DNA of 64,000 bases from an uncultured Chloroflexota bacterium (GTDB lineage: Bacteria; Chloroflexota; Anaerolineae; Anaerolineales; Anaerolineaceae): NCBI GenBank assembly GCA_902786265.1, contig CADACE010000008.1:62001-126000 (forward strand), written 5' to 3'. Shown piece by piece: positions 17,637 through 26,835 of the stretch. Numbering within the stretch: the first letter of the stretch is position 1; every line of letters starts with the position of its first letter. Below the pieces are notes generated by a model. That model searched no databases and was not told where the DNA came from. It was given only the letters and a program-made list of their open reading frames with translations. The position numbers and the translations under genes were made by a program.

Positions 17637-18500
17637 ATGGCAGCTCAAAAAAAATCAGGTTTAGGTCGCGGGTTAGATGCTTTATTTTCCAATTCTCTTT
17701 TGGATGAAAATGATACCGTCAAAAATGTTGCTATAACAGCAATCATTCCCAACCCACACCAGCCAAGAACACGCTTCACAGATGAAGAATTATCAGAGCT
17801 GGCGGATTCTATTCGTGAACACGGAGTGATCCAGCCTCTGATCGTGAGTGATCAGTCTGATGGAACCTATACATTGATTGCCGGTGAAAGGCGACTGCGT
17901 GCTTCTCAAATTGCAGGATTAAGTACAGTGCCTGTTGTTATCCGCCAGGCAGACGACCGGGAATTGCTGGAACTTGCTTTGATTGAAAATATTCAGAGAG
18001 AAGACCTTTCTCCATTGGAAGCTGCAGAAGCTTACAAGAGCCTGGAGGAGAATTTTAACCTTACACATGAAGAAATTTCAAAACGTGTTGGGAAAAACCG
18101 GGCTTCTATTACCAATACAATGCGACTATTGAAATTGCCGGGAGAGGTGCAAAAAGGACTGCTTGAGAAAAAAATCACCGAAGGTCATGCCAGAGTTCTT
18201 CTTTCGCTGCCCACACCGATGGCTCAAATCAATGCGATGAACCATATCATCAATAATGATCTGAATGTTCGTCAAACTGAAGAGTATGTCCGCAATCTGG
18301 TAGGTGAAAAAAAGTCTTCTGCAAAGAATTCACAAAAAACTTTGGAACCTGAAATGAAAGAATTGGAGGACCGGCTCCGAGAGACAATCGGAACAAAAGT
18401 TTCGCTTCGGCCAACAAAAAATGGAGCCGGGTCTATCAATATTCATTACTATTCCGCAGAAGAATTGGCAGCGATCGTTGAAAAGTTGGGATTACATTGA
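17637..18500 (+). CDS. parB: Chromosome partitioning protein ParB/Spo0J
   Basis: A 287-residue ParB. The N-terminal GLGRGLDALF box binds ParA; the CTPase/ParB box contains PRTRF, GVIQPLIV and AGERRLRA; the ENIQREDLSPLEAAEAY block and an HTH centred on ISKRVGKNRASITNTMRLL bind parS; a short C-terminal dimer domain closes it. ATG 17637 follows parA by 14 bases. No consensus parS site was noticed by eye in this window. Confidence 0.96.
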   Translation: MAAQKKSGLGRGLDALFSNSLLDENDTVKNVAITAIIPNPHQPRTRFTDEELSELADSIREHGVIQPLIVSDQSDGTYTLIAGERRLRASQIAGLSTVPVVIRQADDRELLELALIENIQREDLSPLEAAEAYKSLEENFNLTHEEISKRVGKNRASITNTMRLLKLPGEVQKGLLEKKITEGHARVLLSLPTPMAQINAMNHIINNDLNVRQTEEYVRNLVGEKKSSAKNSQKTLEPEMKELEDRLRETIGTKVSLRPTKNGAGSINIHYYSAEELAAIVEKLGLH

Positions 18501-19327
18501 GAATTATAGACCAATCGGAAGTCAGTCAAAGTATTGGATTATTCGATAATTCGGCTTATACAAATTCGCATTTAGGTTGGATCGAATTAGAAAATCTGAT
18601 TTCCAATCATGGATCGATTTGGTTGGATTCGATCCGAAACACTAAGTATCTTATTGCTATATTACCAAATAAAACGAATTTGTATTGGCTCCATTCGTTT
18701 TATTCTACCGGACGTCCTGAAAGCTATCCGCTGACGGAAAAGTTGAAATCATGCTTTTCTGCCGGAACTATGTCGGTTTACACTATTTCATCTCATAACT
18801 GGTTTAATTCTTTATTAGAATATAACGGATTCAGAAAATGCGATGAGATCATTCAAATGGAAACTGCCGACATTCATTCAAATAATTTCTATACGAAGTT
18901 TTCATTTGAAGTATTGACTGGTAATGAAATTGATAATGTTTACAATCATTGTGAATCTTCATTTCCATCATTATGGCAGCTTGGGAAAAATGAATTATCC
19001 ATAGCCATTAATGGAGCCAATTATGCCAGGATGATTGTAAATGGTAACAAAGCTATCGCTTACCTTCTCGCGGATTACGAATCTGACAATTGTCATATCG
19101 AACGAATTGCGGTATCACAGGACTATCAAAACCAGGGAGTGGCATCATCTCTTATACATCAGCTTATCATCGATATGGAAGCCAAGGGTATTTCAAAATT
19201 CAGCGTAAATACAAACAAGAATAATTCCGCAGCTGTTAGCTTTTATAAAAAGATGAATTTTTCCATATATGGGCAGATATATCCTGTTTATCATCGGTTT
19301 CTTCATATTCATGAGAAATTCAAATAA
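18497..19327 (+). CDS. GNAT-family acetyltransferase
   Basis: A 276-residue protein whose C-terminal half is a GNAT domain: IERIAVSQDYQNQGVASSLI is the acetyl-CoA-binding motif A, and NTNKNNSAAVSFYKKMNF is motif B. The N-terminal 130 residues are not recognised and could be a second, degenerate GNAT-like half. The substrate is unknown. TTG 18497 overlaps the parB stop by four bases, so translation is coupled to parB. Confidence 0.8.
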   Translation: MRIIDQSEVSQSIGLFDNSAYTNSHLGWIELENLISNHGSIWLDSIRNTKYLIAILPNKTNLYWLHSFYSTGRPESYPLTEKLKSCFSAGTMSVYTISSHNWFNSLLEYNGFRKCDEIIQMETADIHSNNFYTKFSFEVLTGNEIDNVYNHCESSFPSLWQLGKNELSIAINGANYARMIVNGNKAIAYLLADYESDNCHIERIAVSQDYQNQGVASSLIHQLIIDMEAKGISKFSVNTNKNNSAAVSFYKKMNFSIYGQIYPVYHRFLHIHEKFK

Positions 19328-19331
19328 AAAA

Positions 19332-19357
19332 GGCTCTGATTTATGAAAATCAGAGCC
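19332..19357. terminator. Bidirectional terminator
   Basis: GGCTCTGATTT (19332-19342) pairs with AAATCAGAGCC (19347-19357). An A-run on the left gives a U-run for minus-strand transcripts. It separates the par operon from the convergent binding-protein gene. Confidence 0.85.
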
Positions 19358-19388
19358 GGTCTTTCTATGGATTTTTTCAGATATATCT

Positions 19389-21083
19389 TTATTTGACAGA
19401 AGATCTTGATACCATAAACCAATCAGATATATTCAAAAAGCGATCACTCGGCCGATAAATCGGTCCGATGCTTATTCCTGAAACTTTTTGGGAAACAGGG
19501 TAATTGTATACCGTGTTATATAAAGGTAATGCCGGCAGCTCTTCCATAAATAAAATCTGGAAATTTTTGTAAAGCCTTGCCCTTTCTGCCCGGTCTGTTT
19601 CTACACGAGCTGTTTCCAGGTATTGACTGATTGTTTTGTTATTCCATTGCGTATAATTCTGTCCGGAGGAAATCTGTGTTTGATCCCAAAAGGGATAGGG
19701 ATCCGGATCAGGATATACCGATAGATTCAAATCAACAAGAGCAGCCTCATATGATCTGTCGGGCAGAATATGATTAACCAAATCGTCGTAACTCACTGCT
19801 TCAAGATTAAGTAAAACATTGATTCTGCCCCAATCCTGCTGAATCTGCTCCGCGACCCGATGATGCATGTCATCATCCGGATATACTAAAGTAAAAGAAA
19901 GAGCCTTTCGTTCCGTATTACCATCAACTGATGTTATTTCTTTTGTCCTGACACGTTCCTGTTCACTTGCAATTATATAACCTTCTTTTACTAATAATTC
20001 CGTTGCCTTTTCCTGATTGTATTCCGGCGCTATTACTTCAGAAGTGTAAGCCCAGTTTCCATAAAGGATCGGACTGTTGGCAATAATTCCCTGTCCGCCA
20101 AGTATCTTGTTTACGATACGTTCCCTGTTTAATCCGGTCATTAACGCCTGACGTACGTTTTTGGATTGAAGAAACTCAACATTTCGATTGTCAAGGTTAA
20201 AGAACACCATGCTGAGAACCGGACGTCTTGCCGTATACAGGTTCATTTCTTCATCTTTCAGGACATTTGAGAGAATGTCATCAGAAACATAACTGATTCC
20301 ATCTATTAATCCCTGCTGATAAGCCTGATACGCCAAACCACTGTCCGAGTAATAGGTAAATTGTATTTCATCAAGAAAAGGTTTCCTGCCATAATAATTC
20401 CCGTTATTTTCAATGGTTACTCCAAGGATTACACCATTTTCCTGCACGAGTTCTTTCAAACGGAATGGTCCGGAACCTATTGGCTGAATGTTTATTTTTG
20501 ATTCAACCATTTCTTCAAATGTCATTCCTCCATAAATATGACGTGGAAGGATACCGACATTAAGATAATCAAAAAATGGAGCAAAAGCTTCATCCAAAAC
20601 GAACTGAATAGTTTTAGGATCAACTGGATTTATTTTTACAGAATTCCAGAAATTAATAACATCAGCAGGAATATATCCTGATCCATTTTTCAACATTTCG
20701 AAGGTAAAAATTACATCATCCGCAGTAACAGGCTGCCCATCATGCCATTTTGCATCCGGATTGATAGCAAAATTGTAGGTCATTCCATCCATTGAAATTC
20801 CCCAATCAATTGCTAAATCACCTTGCGGATTTCCGCGTGTATCTCTTGTCACGAGACTGCTGAATAACAAACGGCATACATCATCATCCACATCGTTGTA
20901 CCAGGAGAGTAATGGATTCAGACGCTGGATCTGCCCTACCAATCCTTCTCTGTATATGCCTCCGCTTGTCGGATGAGATTCGAAAACCTGAATAGGACCA
21001 GTACTTGTATCAGTCAGCAATAATATGCCGACGACTAACCCGGTCAGAAATATTGTAATAAGCTGCCAACGTATCTTTTTCAT
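19389..21083 (-). CDS. ABC transporter substrate-binding protein, family 5 (peptide/nickel type)
   Basis: A 564-residue extracytoplasmic solute-binding protein of the OppA/DppA class. An N-terminal hydrophobic segment (about residues 8-24) has no lipobox cysteine, so it is a signal anchor or a signal peptide. YREGLVGQIQRLNPL, the WHDGQPVTADDVIFTFE signature and GLNRERIVNKIL are typical. The ligand cannot be told from sequence. The partner permeases and ATPases are not in the window, so it is an orphan. It follows secG on the same strand after a terminator. Confidence 0.9.
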   Translation of the reverse strand: MKKIRWQLITIFLTGLVVGILLLTDTSTGPIQVFESHPTSGGIYREGLVGQIQRLNPLLSWYNDVDDDVCRLLFSSLVTRDTRGNPQGDLAIDWGISMDGMTYNFAINPDAKWHDGQPVTADDVIFTFEMLKNGSGYIPADVINFWNSVKINPVDPKTIQFVLDEAFAPFFDYLNVGILPRHIYGGMTFEEMVESKINIQPIGSGPFRLKELVQENGVILGVTIENNGNYYGRKPFLDEIQFTYYSDSGLAYQAYQQGLIDGISYVSDDILSNVLKDEEMNLYTARRPVLSMVFFNLDNRNVEFLQSKNVRQALMTGLNRERIVNKILGGQGIIANSPILYGNWAYTSEVIAPEYNQEKATELLVKEGYIIASEQERVRTKEITSVDGNTERKALSFTLVYPDDDMHHRVAEQIQQDWGRINVLLNLEAVSYDDLVNHILPDRSYEAALVDLNLSVYPDPDPYPFWDQTQISSGQNYTQWNNKTISQYLETARVETDRAERARLYKNFQILFMEELPALPLYNTVYNYPVSQKVSGISIGPIYRPSDRFLNISDWFMVSRSSVK

Positions 21084-21133
21084 TTTATTTTAGACTCATT
21101 CGTCTATTATAAAGGATATTTGATATTAAAACA

Positions 21134-21165
21134 AAAAAGAGCAGTATTTATCAGCTGCTCTTTTT
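21134..21165. terminator. secG terminator (bidirectional)
   Basis: An eleven-base perfect stem, 21134-21144 with 21155-21165; one arm is A-rich and the other T-rich, so it works in both directions. Confidence 0.85.
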
Positions 21166-21174
21166 CAAATTGAA

Positions 21175-21402
21175 TTAATTGAAAAGAAGGATGCTCAGGA
21201 TAACAAGGACCACAAGCAAAATGCTGAAAACCATTGTCAGGTTGAAGATCACTTTCTCAACACCGCGACGCTGTGTAAAAATTGTAGAAGGATCACTTCC
21301 GCCGGCAATACTTCCCATTCCTACACCACGGTTCTGTAACACAACCAAAACGATAGTAGCGATCGAAGTTATAATAAGAGCAATGTTAAAAAATGTTTTC
21401 AT
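21175..21402 (-). CDS. secG: Preprotein translocase subunit SecG
   Basis: A 75-residue SecG with two membrane helices and the conserved cytoplasmic loop (VLQNRGVGMGSIAGG, then a TQRRGVEK segment). It stabilises SecYEG. AAGGAG lies just ahead of ATG 21402, and a very good promoter is found further upstream. The gene is monocistronic. Confidence 0.93.
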   Translation of the reverse strand: MKTFFNIALIITSIATIVLVVLQNRGVGMGSIAGGSDPSTIFTQRRGVEKVIFNLTMVFSILLVVLVILSILLFN

Positions 21403-21434
21403 TTTGTTTCTCCTTAACCATATTCAACTTTATG

Positions 21435-21463
21435 ATTATAATATCAGCAATTGAATTCGTCAA
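21435..21463 (-). promoter_or_regulatory. secG promoter
   Basis: On the minus strand TTGACG (21458-21463) and TATAAT (21435-21440) are separated by exactly 17 bases. Confidence 0.8.
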
Positions 21464-21490
21464 CAAATTATTTTAAGATTGTGATATTCC

Positions 21491-22423
21491 ATGGAAGAAA
21501 TTCTTTGCAGTTTACACAATTACACAAAATTTTCAGGATATCCTTATTCGTTTTACAATATGGCACAGGAAGCGCTTGATTGCGGATTGGATGCTGTTAT
21601 AACTACTGATAAGAATATTTTTCCGGTTGGGCACAATCAATATTATTATCGATCAGAAAAAAAGCTGATGGTTGTTTGTGGTGAAGAATTATTTGATCCT
21701 CTTAATGATGAAATACAACATTATCTTTCAGTTGGAATTGACAGGGAACAATTTAACAAAGATGTTGGAAATGCACAAGATGAAATTCTGATATTAATGG
21801 ATTTAAAATCCCCAAGCCTAAAATCGCGATATTACGAATTGATCAATGCAGAAGATATCCTTTATAAAGGTTTGAAGCACAGTTTACCCGCTATCCGCAA
21901 AAATATAGAGCAGTTCGATACCTTGCTGCTTTCTGACCAGCGTTGTGTTGGCTTGGCCGGTACCTGTTCATCTTCTTTTCAAACAAAAAATACATATGCT
22001 GAACTTTTTTCAACTGTTTGTAATCACCTTCTTGTAAATGACGATTTTTCCGGAGATATTGGTCACGACTCTAATATTTTATTTAAAGCAATCAGAAAAG
22101 GGAACTTGTTCTTTTCATTGGATGGTCTCATGGATTCAAAAGGATTTCGATTCCTTGCAGAAGGGAATAATCAGGATTCCGTTGCTCTTCCGGGAGATAC
22201 GATACACTTGCAAAACAGTATAACACTGAAAATACGGATCCCTGAAGCATGTACATGCAAGCTTATTCATAACGGTGCAATAATAAAAGAATGGAGACAA
22301 TGCAAACAAATACCCTTTGTAATTTATGAGCCCGGCTATTACCGTGTCGAGTGTGCATTACAAATTAAACGGGATTTTTATGATTGGATATTCACAAATC
22401 CTATTTATGTAAGAAAAGGGTAA
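21491..22423 (+). CDS. Degenerate PHP-fold protein (CehA/McbA-like)
   Basis: A 310-residue protein whose first half follows the PHP layout: SLHNYTKFSG, MAQEALDCGLDAVITTDKN and CGEELFDP correspond to the LHxHT, TDHN and GEE motifs. Two expected histidines are replaced (HNY, TDKN), so full metal binding is unlikely. The second half has a beta-sandwich-like tail ending ...FTNPIYV, as in CehA/McbA-type proteins. There is no signal peptide. It overlaps nothing and lies three bases before a DUF2085 gene. Confidence 0.65.
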   Translation: MEEILCSLHNYTKFSGYPYSFYNMAQEALDCGLDAVITTDKNIFPVGHNQYYYRSEKKLMVVCGEELFDPLNDEIQHYLSVGIDREQFNKDVGNAQDEILILMDLKSPSLKSRYYELINAEDILYKGLKHSLPAIRKNIEQFDTLLLSDQRCVGLAGTCSSSFQTKNTYAELFSTVCNHLLVNDDFSGDIGHDSNILFKAIRKGNLFFSLDGLMDSKGFRFLAEGNNQDSVALPGDTIHLQNSITLKIRIPEACTCKLIHNGAIIKEWRQCKQIPFVIYEPGYYRVECALQIKRDFYDWIFTNPIYVRKG

Positions 22424-22426
22424 ATA

Positions 22427-23173
22427 ATGAAATCGAACAGAAAAAATCTGACATTGTATTTGCAATTGTTTTCATTATTCCTTTTTCTTATGTCTTGTAT
22501 TATTCTAAAAGTAAGTCCGACAAGATTAATTGGAGCTGCTTTTTGTCATCAAATACCATCCCGATCCCCGAAGTATGATTTCCCTTTTTGTTACAGATGC
22601 TGTGGATTGTTTTTTGGCATATTATTCGGATATATTGTTGCTTTATTTACAAAAAAGAAGAAACATCTTTACCCTAAAGCAGAGATTATTTTGTTTTTCC
22701 TGTCTCTGTCTTTATTCTGTACTGATATTTTAAATTCGTCAAAAATCCCCAATATCCATTTGTATAATGAGAGTATTGAATTTCGCATGATTTCTTCTTT
22801 CCCTTTAGGATACTTTCTGTCAATAATTATTTGCAATCTTTTAGCTTTCTGGAATATTATGCCAATATCTATTAACAGAGAAAAAGTTTATGAAATTCCA
22901 TGCTTTTTCATATGCGGATCGATATCATTTTATCTAACCTTCAACAACAACTATTTTCTTTCACATTTTTCTCGTATTATTATTTGTTTAGGTTCACTTA
23001 TATTCCTTTCTTCTTTATACGTATTACTGATATTCAGCATAAATTCCATAATGAATAAAACTGTCCATGTAAATTTCACCATTCAAGCAGGATTTTCTCT
23101 TGCAATTCTGCAAGTAACCTTTTTCGGATTTTTACATCTTCGATTTCTTCACTTTGAGCAAATCTTCTCATAA
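22427..23173 (+). CDS. DUF2085 integral membrane protein
   Basis: A 248-residue protein with about six or seven hydrophobic segments. The DUF2085 signature is present: FCHQIPSRSP followed by FCYRCCGLFFGILFG. The paired cysteines suggest metal or disulphide chemistry, but the function of the family is unknown. It begins three bases after the preceding gene, so the two are cotranscribed. Confidence 0.75.
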   Translation: MKSNRKNLTLYLQLFSLFLFLMSCIILKVSPTRLIGAAFCHQIPSRSPKYDFPFCYRCCGLFFGILFGYIVALFTKKKKHLYPKAEIILFFLSLSLFCTDILNSSKIPNIHLYNESIEFRMISSFPLGYFLSIIICNLLAFWNIMPISINREKVYEIPCFFICGSISFYLTFNNNYFLSHFSRIIICLGSLIFLSSLYVLLIFSINSIMNKTVHVNFTIQAGFSLAILQVTFFGFLHLRFLHFEQIFS

Positions 23174-23300
23174 CTGTATAAGATTCAAATTTCTTGAATT
23201 ATATAAATATCGAATATAATGAAATAGAAGATCTTATTATAGCGCGATAAAAGCAGGCCGGAAATCTTTATATAAGCATAAATAATCTGCTTCGAAAAAG

Positions 23301-25739
23301 ATGAAAAACAATTTGCAATATATCATTCTTATAATTCTATCCGTTTTGATATTCAGCTCATGTGATTCAAGGCGAAATCAAATTATTGCCAATATTTTGG
23401 TCTCGCCTACTATGACAGATACTCCTGTTCCGCCAACTACAACACCCACACCTGCACCATCATTAACACCAACCCTAAGTCCGACTCCTTATATTGCTGC
23501 AGAAAATATGGATCTTTTGATAATAGGAGATTATGATCTTGCGAATCATAACATATCGAAACGTCTTTCGAATACAAAAGACCCGGTTGAAATCCTCAAG
23601 ACACAAACCGATATGATTGAACTTTCTTATTTAAAAGAAGACTACAGCACGTGTTTGAAATTAATGGATGATATCCAGGATACGCTGAATACAACAAAGG
23701 AAAGGCCTTCCGAGATATTGGCGAAAGCAAACTATATCCACGCACAATGCGCTGACCAGGCCGGAAATTCCAGCTCTATTATTGAGAGCCTTGACAAATA
23801 TATAGCGTACAGGCCTGACTCTCCATTAATTTCAGAAGTCTACAAACAGATAGCTTACGCTTACCGAAATATTGAAGACTATGAAATGTTTCGAAAATAT
23901 ATAAACCGGGCAGAAGAAAAAAATCCTGAATCACTTAATGACTATATCAAGCTTGATTATGCGGTTTCCTTTTCCCTGAGCGGAAATCATGATGAAGCAA
24001 TAAAACAATTGCTGGATTTATACACATCTTCCGCGGATGAAAACATCAAAGCGGCATGTGATTATTATCTGGGAACTGCCTATGAAGCTATTGGATTGCC
24101 GGATCAGGTAATTCTGCGATATCAGGATGGCGTTAACACATTTCCGAAAAGTTATTACAGTTATTTGATGCTGGTTTGGCTGATTGATAAAAATCAGACT
24201 GTAAGTGATTACCAGAGAGGCTTAATTAATTACTATGTCGGTCAATATGCGCTTGCAAATGATTCATTCCGACGCTATGTGAAAAACGAACCGGGAAATG
24301 ATGGCTCTTCCTGGTATTTCATCGGGATTTGCCAGATGAACCTCGGAGACTATGAAGGGGCTGTCGAATCATTTACAAAAATAATTGAGGATTATCCTGA
24401 AAACCGTTACTACGTCTCAGCCTGGGATGAATCAGCATATGTTCAATGGGTATATCTTGACCGGTTCAAACAGGCAGCGAAAACGCTTACGGATTATGTA
24501 GCCAAACATCCGGACCAATCAGATTCAGCTTCATTTTTATTTGAAGCAGGGCGTATTCTCGAAAGAGGAAATTACCTTCGCGATGCGGCAAGGACATGGT
24601 CTCGTTTGATTGATGAATATCCTCTGTATGAAAACAGCAAAAACGCACTTTTTTTAGCAGCAATCAGCTCCTATCGTATTGCTGATTATGAAACAGCACT
24701 TGCATATCTGAACCGATTGCTTCTTGTCAGCGGAATCCCGGATGACCAGGCTCAGGCGAATTTCTGGATAGCGAAAGTCTATCAAAAACGCGGTGATACT
24801 TATAACATGAATCGCCATCTCGAAAAGGCTGCCGAACAATCCAAAACCGGATATTACTCATTACGAGCATCTGAATTATCACAGCGGAAAGCATATTTAA
24901 GCACTTCTTCAAATTATGATCTCAATATAGACCTGAATGCCGAAAAACAAATTGCAGAGCAATGGATGCTGCTTACATTTGGTTTTGATGAATCTGCACT
25001 TACAGACAATTCGGCTTTTCGTGATGATATCGATTATTTGATCGGCCGTGAATATTACACGCTTGGAGAGTATTATCTGGCATCAGTTCATTTTGAGCGT
25101 CTTCAGGAGAAATTATCTGAACAGCCGGCTGCTTCTTATGTTTTATTACAGGAAATGGTTGATAAAAAGATTTACAACGCAGCTGCTTATTTATCACGCC
25201 AAATCCTTACCGCCGCCGGTTTATACGAAGATGACAGGACGCTTGACGTTCCAAATTATTTTAACCATATCCGATTCGGTTCATGGTACACAGAATATGT
25301 TATCGAATCCTGCAGTTCTTATGATATCTCCCCATTCATACTTTATTCAGTAATGAAACAGGAAAGCATGTTCAACCCATGGGTCACTTCATCAGCGGGA
25401 GCGCGCGGATTAATGCAGATCATGCCGGATACCGGTACCGAAATAGCGAAATCACTGCATTGGCCGCCTAATTACACAACATCAGATCTTACCCGCGTAC
25501 CGGTATCTGTCAACTTTGGTGCATCCTATCTGCGCAGGGTAAATACCTATTTTGATTATAATAACGCTGCCATGCTTGCTGCATACAATGGCGGTTCGGG
25601 AAACACCCAGCAATGGCTGAATCATGCAAACAACGACCCTGATCTGTTATTTGAGATCATCCGTTTCCAGGAAACCAAAAACTACGTCCGCAACATTTAT
25701 AGAAATGCGAAGATATATGATTGGCTTTATGCGAAATAA
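23301..25739 (+). CDS. Lipoprotein lytic transglycosylase with TPR-like repeats
   Basis: An 812-residue surface enzyme. It has a lipoprotein signal (LIFSSC), then a Thr/Pro-rich linker (about residues 35-65), a long run of TPR-like helical repeats, and a C-terminal SLT domain from about residue 675. SVMKQESMFNPWVTSSAGARG contains the catalytic glutamate, followed by LMQIMPDTG and MLAAYNGG. This is the Slt70 layout: a helical superhelix that threads glycan strands to the cutting domain. It cleaves peptidoglycan with 1,6-anhydroMurNAc formation. Its stop overlaps the start of the next lipoprotein gene. Confidence 0.93.
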   Translation: MKNNLQYIILIILSVLIFSSCDSRRNQIIANILVSPTMTDTPVPPTTTPTPAPSLTPTLSPTPYIAAENMDLLIIGDYDLANHNISKRLSNTKDPVEILKTQTDMIELSYLKEDYSTCLKLMDDIQDTLNTTKERPSEILAKANYIHAQCADQAGNSSSIIESLDKYIAYRPDSPLISEVYKQIAYAYRNIEDYEMFRKYINRAEEKNPESLNDYIKLDYAVSFSLSGNHDEAIKQLLDLYTSSADENIKAACDYYLGTAYEAIGLPDQVILRYQDGVNTFPKSYYSYLMLVWLIDKNQTVSDYQRGLINYYVGQYALANDSFRRYVKNEPGNDGSSWYFIGICQMNLGDYEGAVESFTKIIEDYPENRYYVSAWDESAYVQWVYLDRFKQAAKTLTDYVAKHPDQSDSASFLFEAGRILERGNYLRDAARTWSRLIDEYPLYENSKNALFLAAISSYRIADYETALAYLNRLLLVSGIPDDQAQANFWIAKVYQKRGDTYNMNRHLEKAAEQSKTGYYSLRASELSQRKAYLSTSSNYDLNIDLNAEKQIAEQWMLLTFGFDESALTDNSAFRDDIDYLIGREYYTLGEYYLASVHFERLQEKLSEQPAASYVLLQEMVDKKIYNAAAYLSRQILTAAGLYEDDRTLDVPNYFNHIRFGSWYTEYVIESCSSYDISPFILYSVMKQESMFNPWVTSSAGARGLMQIMPDTGTEIAKSLHWPPNYTTSDLTRVPVSVNFGASYLRRVNTYFDYNNAAMLAAYNGGSGNTQQWLNHANNDPDLLFEIIRFQETKNYVRNIYRNAKIYDWLYAK

Positions 25740-26775
25740 TATCTTTCTTTTGCTTCTGACGGCAGTTTTAACCATTTCTTCCTGCAATATTCCCGTACAT
25801 ACGTCTAATCCAATAAAAACGAAGCCGACAATATCAGTTCTCTGGGATCTAAACCGATTTTCTGTTCAGGAAACCAGCTTGAATAATATTCCCGCAACAC
25901 AAGCCGCAAATATTCCAACATCAACGCCGCAGCTGATAAAGGCAATAAATTTTGAAGAAGCCTTTTCTAATTCATATAGTGGAGCCAACGAAACATCCTT
26001 TTACTCAAATGGAAATCAGGGAAGTGACAGATCGGAGTGGCTCTATTTTTCTCCTGCTGATTACTCTTCAAACCCGCTTGATACCCTGTATACGGCATTC
26101 AAAAACACAGGAGACAGCACCTGGACCCAGGATTATTTTCTTGAATTCTATGCCGGCGCAAACCCTTCAAATGTGAGCAAAATTCCTCTGGAAAAGGTTG
26201 TTCATCATGGCGAAGAAGCTCTGTTTCAGATTCCCATCACTACGCAGGAAAGTAATTGGAAAGCATGCTGGGAGCTAAAAAATGCCGCTGGAAATACTTT
26301 TTATGAATTCTGCTATAACCATGGAAACGGAACAAACACGGCAAATTCTGCACAAAATACGAACCAGGATGCTCAGAATAATGATGTTTATTTTGCTTTT
26401 GTAAAAACAAACGGAAGTGCTCCAGCGAGATTCTCTGATGATGAACTGTCTGCCGAATTCCTGTCAAGTTCACCCGGCAGCGGTCATACATTTCAGGCAT
26501 ACGACCATTTTGAAAATTTAACTGTCAATTTCCAAAATAATGGAACTGCTTCATGGGATTCATCCTATGCATTGAAGTTTTATTCCGGTTACAATTGGAT
26601 GCATTCCAATTCATTTCCTGTTTCAGGATCGATTCAGCCGGGAGAAATTGCTTCCATTACGATGCCAATGGAAATCATTGAGGATAATGATAACTGGATC
26701 AGCTGCTGGTACCTTTCTTCACCAGATGGGAAAAACCTCGCGGATTTCTGTTTTGAATATCACACAAGAAGCTGA
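25729..26775 (+). CDS. Lipoprotein with two NBR1-type (FW) Ig-like domains
   Basis: A 348-residue lipoprotein. ATG 25729 gives a signal with hydrophobic run LLLLTAVLTISSC, and it overlaps the end of the transglycosylase gene by 11 bases; the longer upstream frame would destroy the signal. Two copies of a W-rich beta domain follow: the first around TAFKNTGDSTWTQDYFL...ACWEL, the second around VNFQNNGTASWDSSYALKF...SCWYL. These match the FW / NBR1 Ig-like domain, which binds partners rather than catalysing. The tight coupling suggests it helps anchor or position the transglycosylase. Confidence 0.75.
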   Translation: MRNNIFLLLLTAVLTISSCNIPVHTSNPIKTKPTISVLWDLNRFSVQETSLNNIPATQAANIPTSTPQLIKAINFEEAFSNSYSGANETSFYSNGNQGSDRSEWLYFSPADYSSNPLDTLYTAFKNTGDSTWTQDYFLEFYAGANPSNVSKIPLEKVVHHGEEALFQIPITTQESNWKACWELKNAAGNTFYEFCYNHGNGTNTANSAQNTNQDAQNNDVYFAFVKTNGSAPARFSDDELSAEFLSSSPGSGHTFQAYDHFENLTVNFQNNGTASWDSSYALKFYSGYNWMHSNSFPVSGSIQPGEIASITMPMEIIEDNDNWISCWYLSSPDGKNLADFCFEYHTRS

Positions 26776-26790
26776 CCGGCTGTAAAGACA

Positions 26791-26820
26791 AAAGAGCCGG
26801 GAGATCATTCCCGGCTCTTT
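26791..26820. terminator. Bidirectional terminator
   Basis: AAAGAGCCGGGA (26791-26802) pairs with TCCCGGCTCTTT (26809-26820). It ends both the transglycosylase operon and the convergent aminotransferase operon. Confidence 0.92.
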
Positions 26821-26835
26821 ATAACTATACGCAAT

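Noticed and set aside
16861..18500. parS centromere sites near parAB
   Set aside because: No sequence close to the usual TGTTTCACGTGAAACA was noticed by eye on either strand; a motif scan would be decisive.
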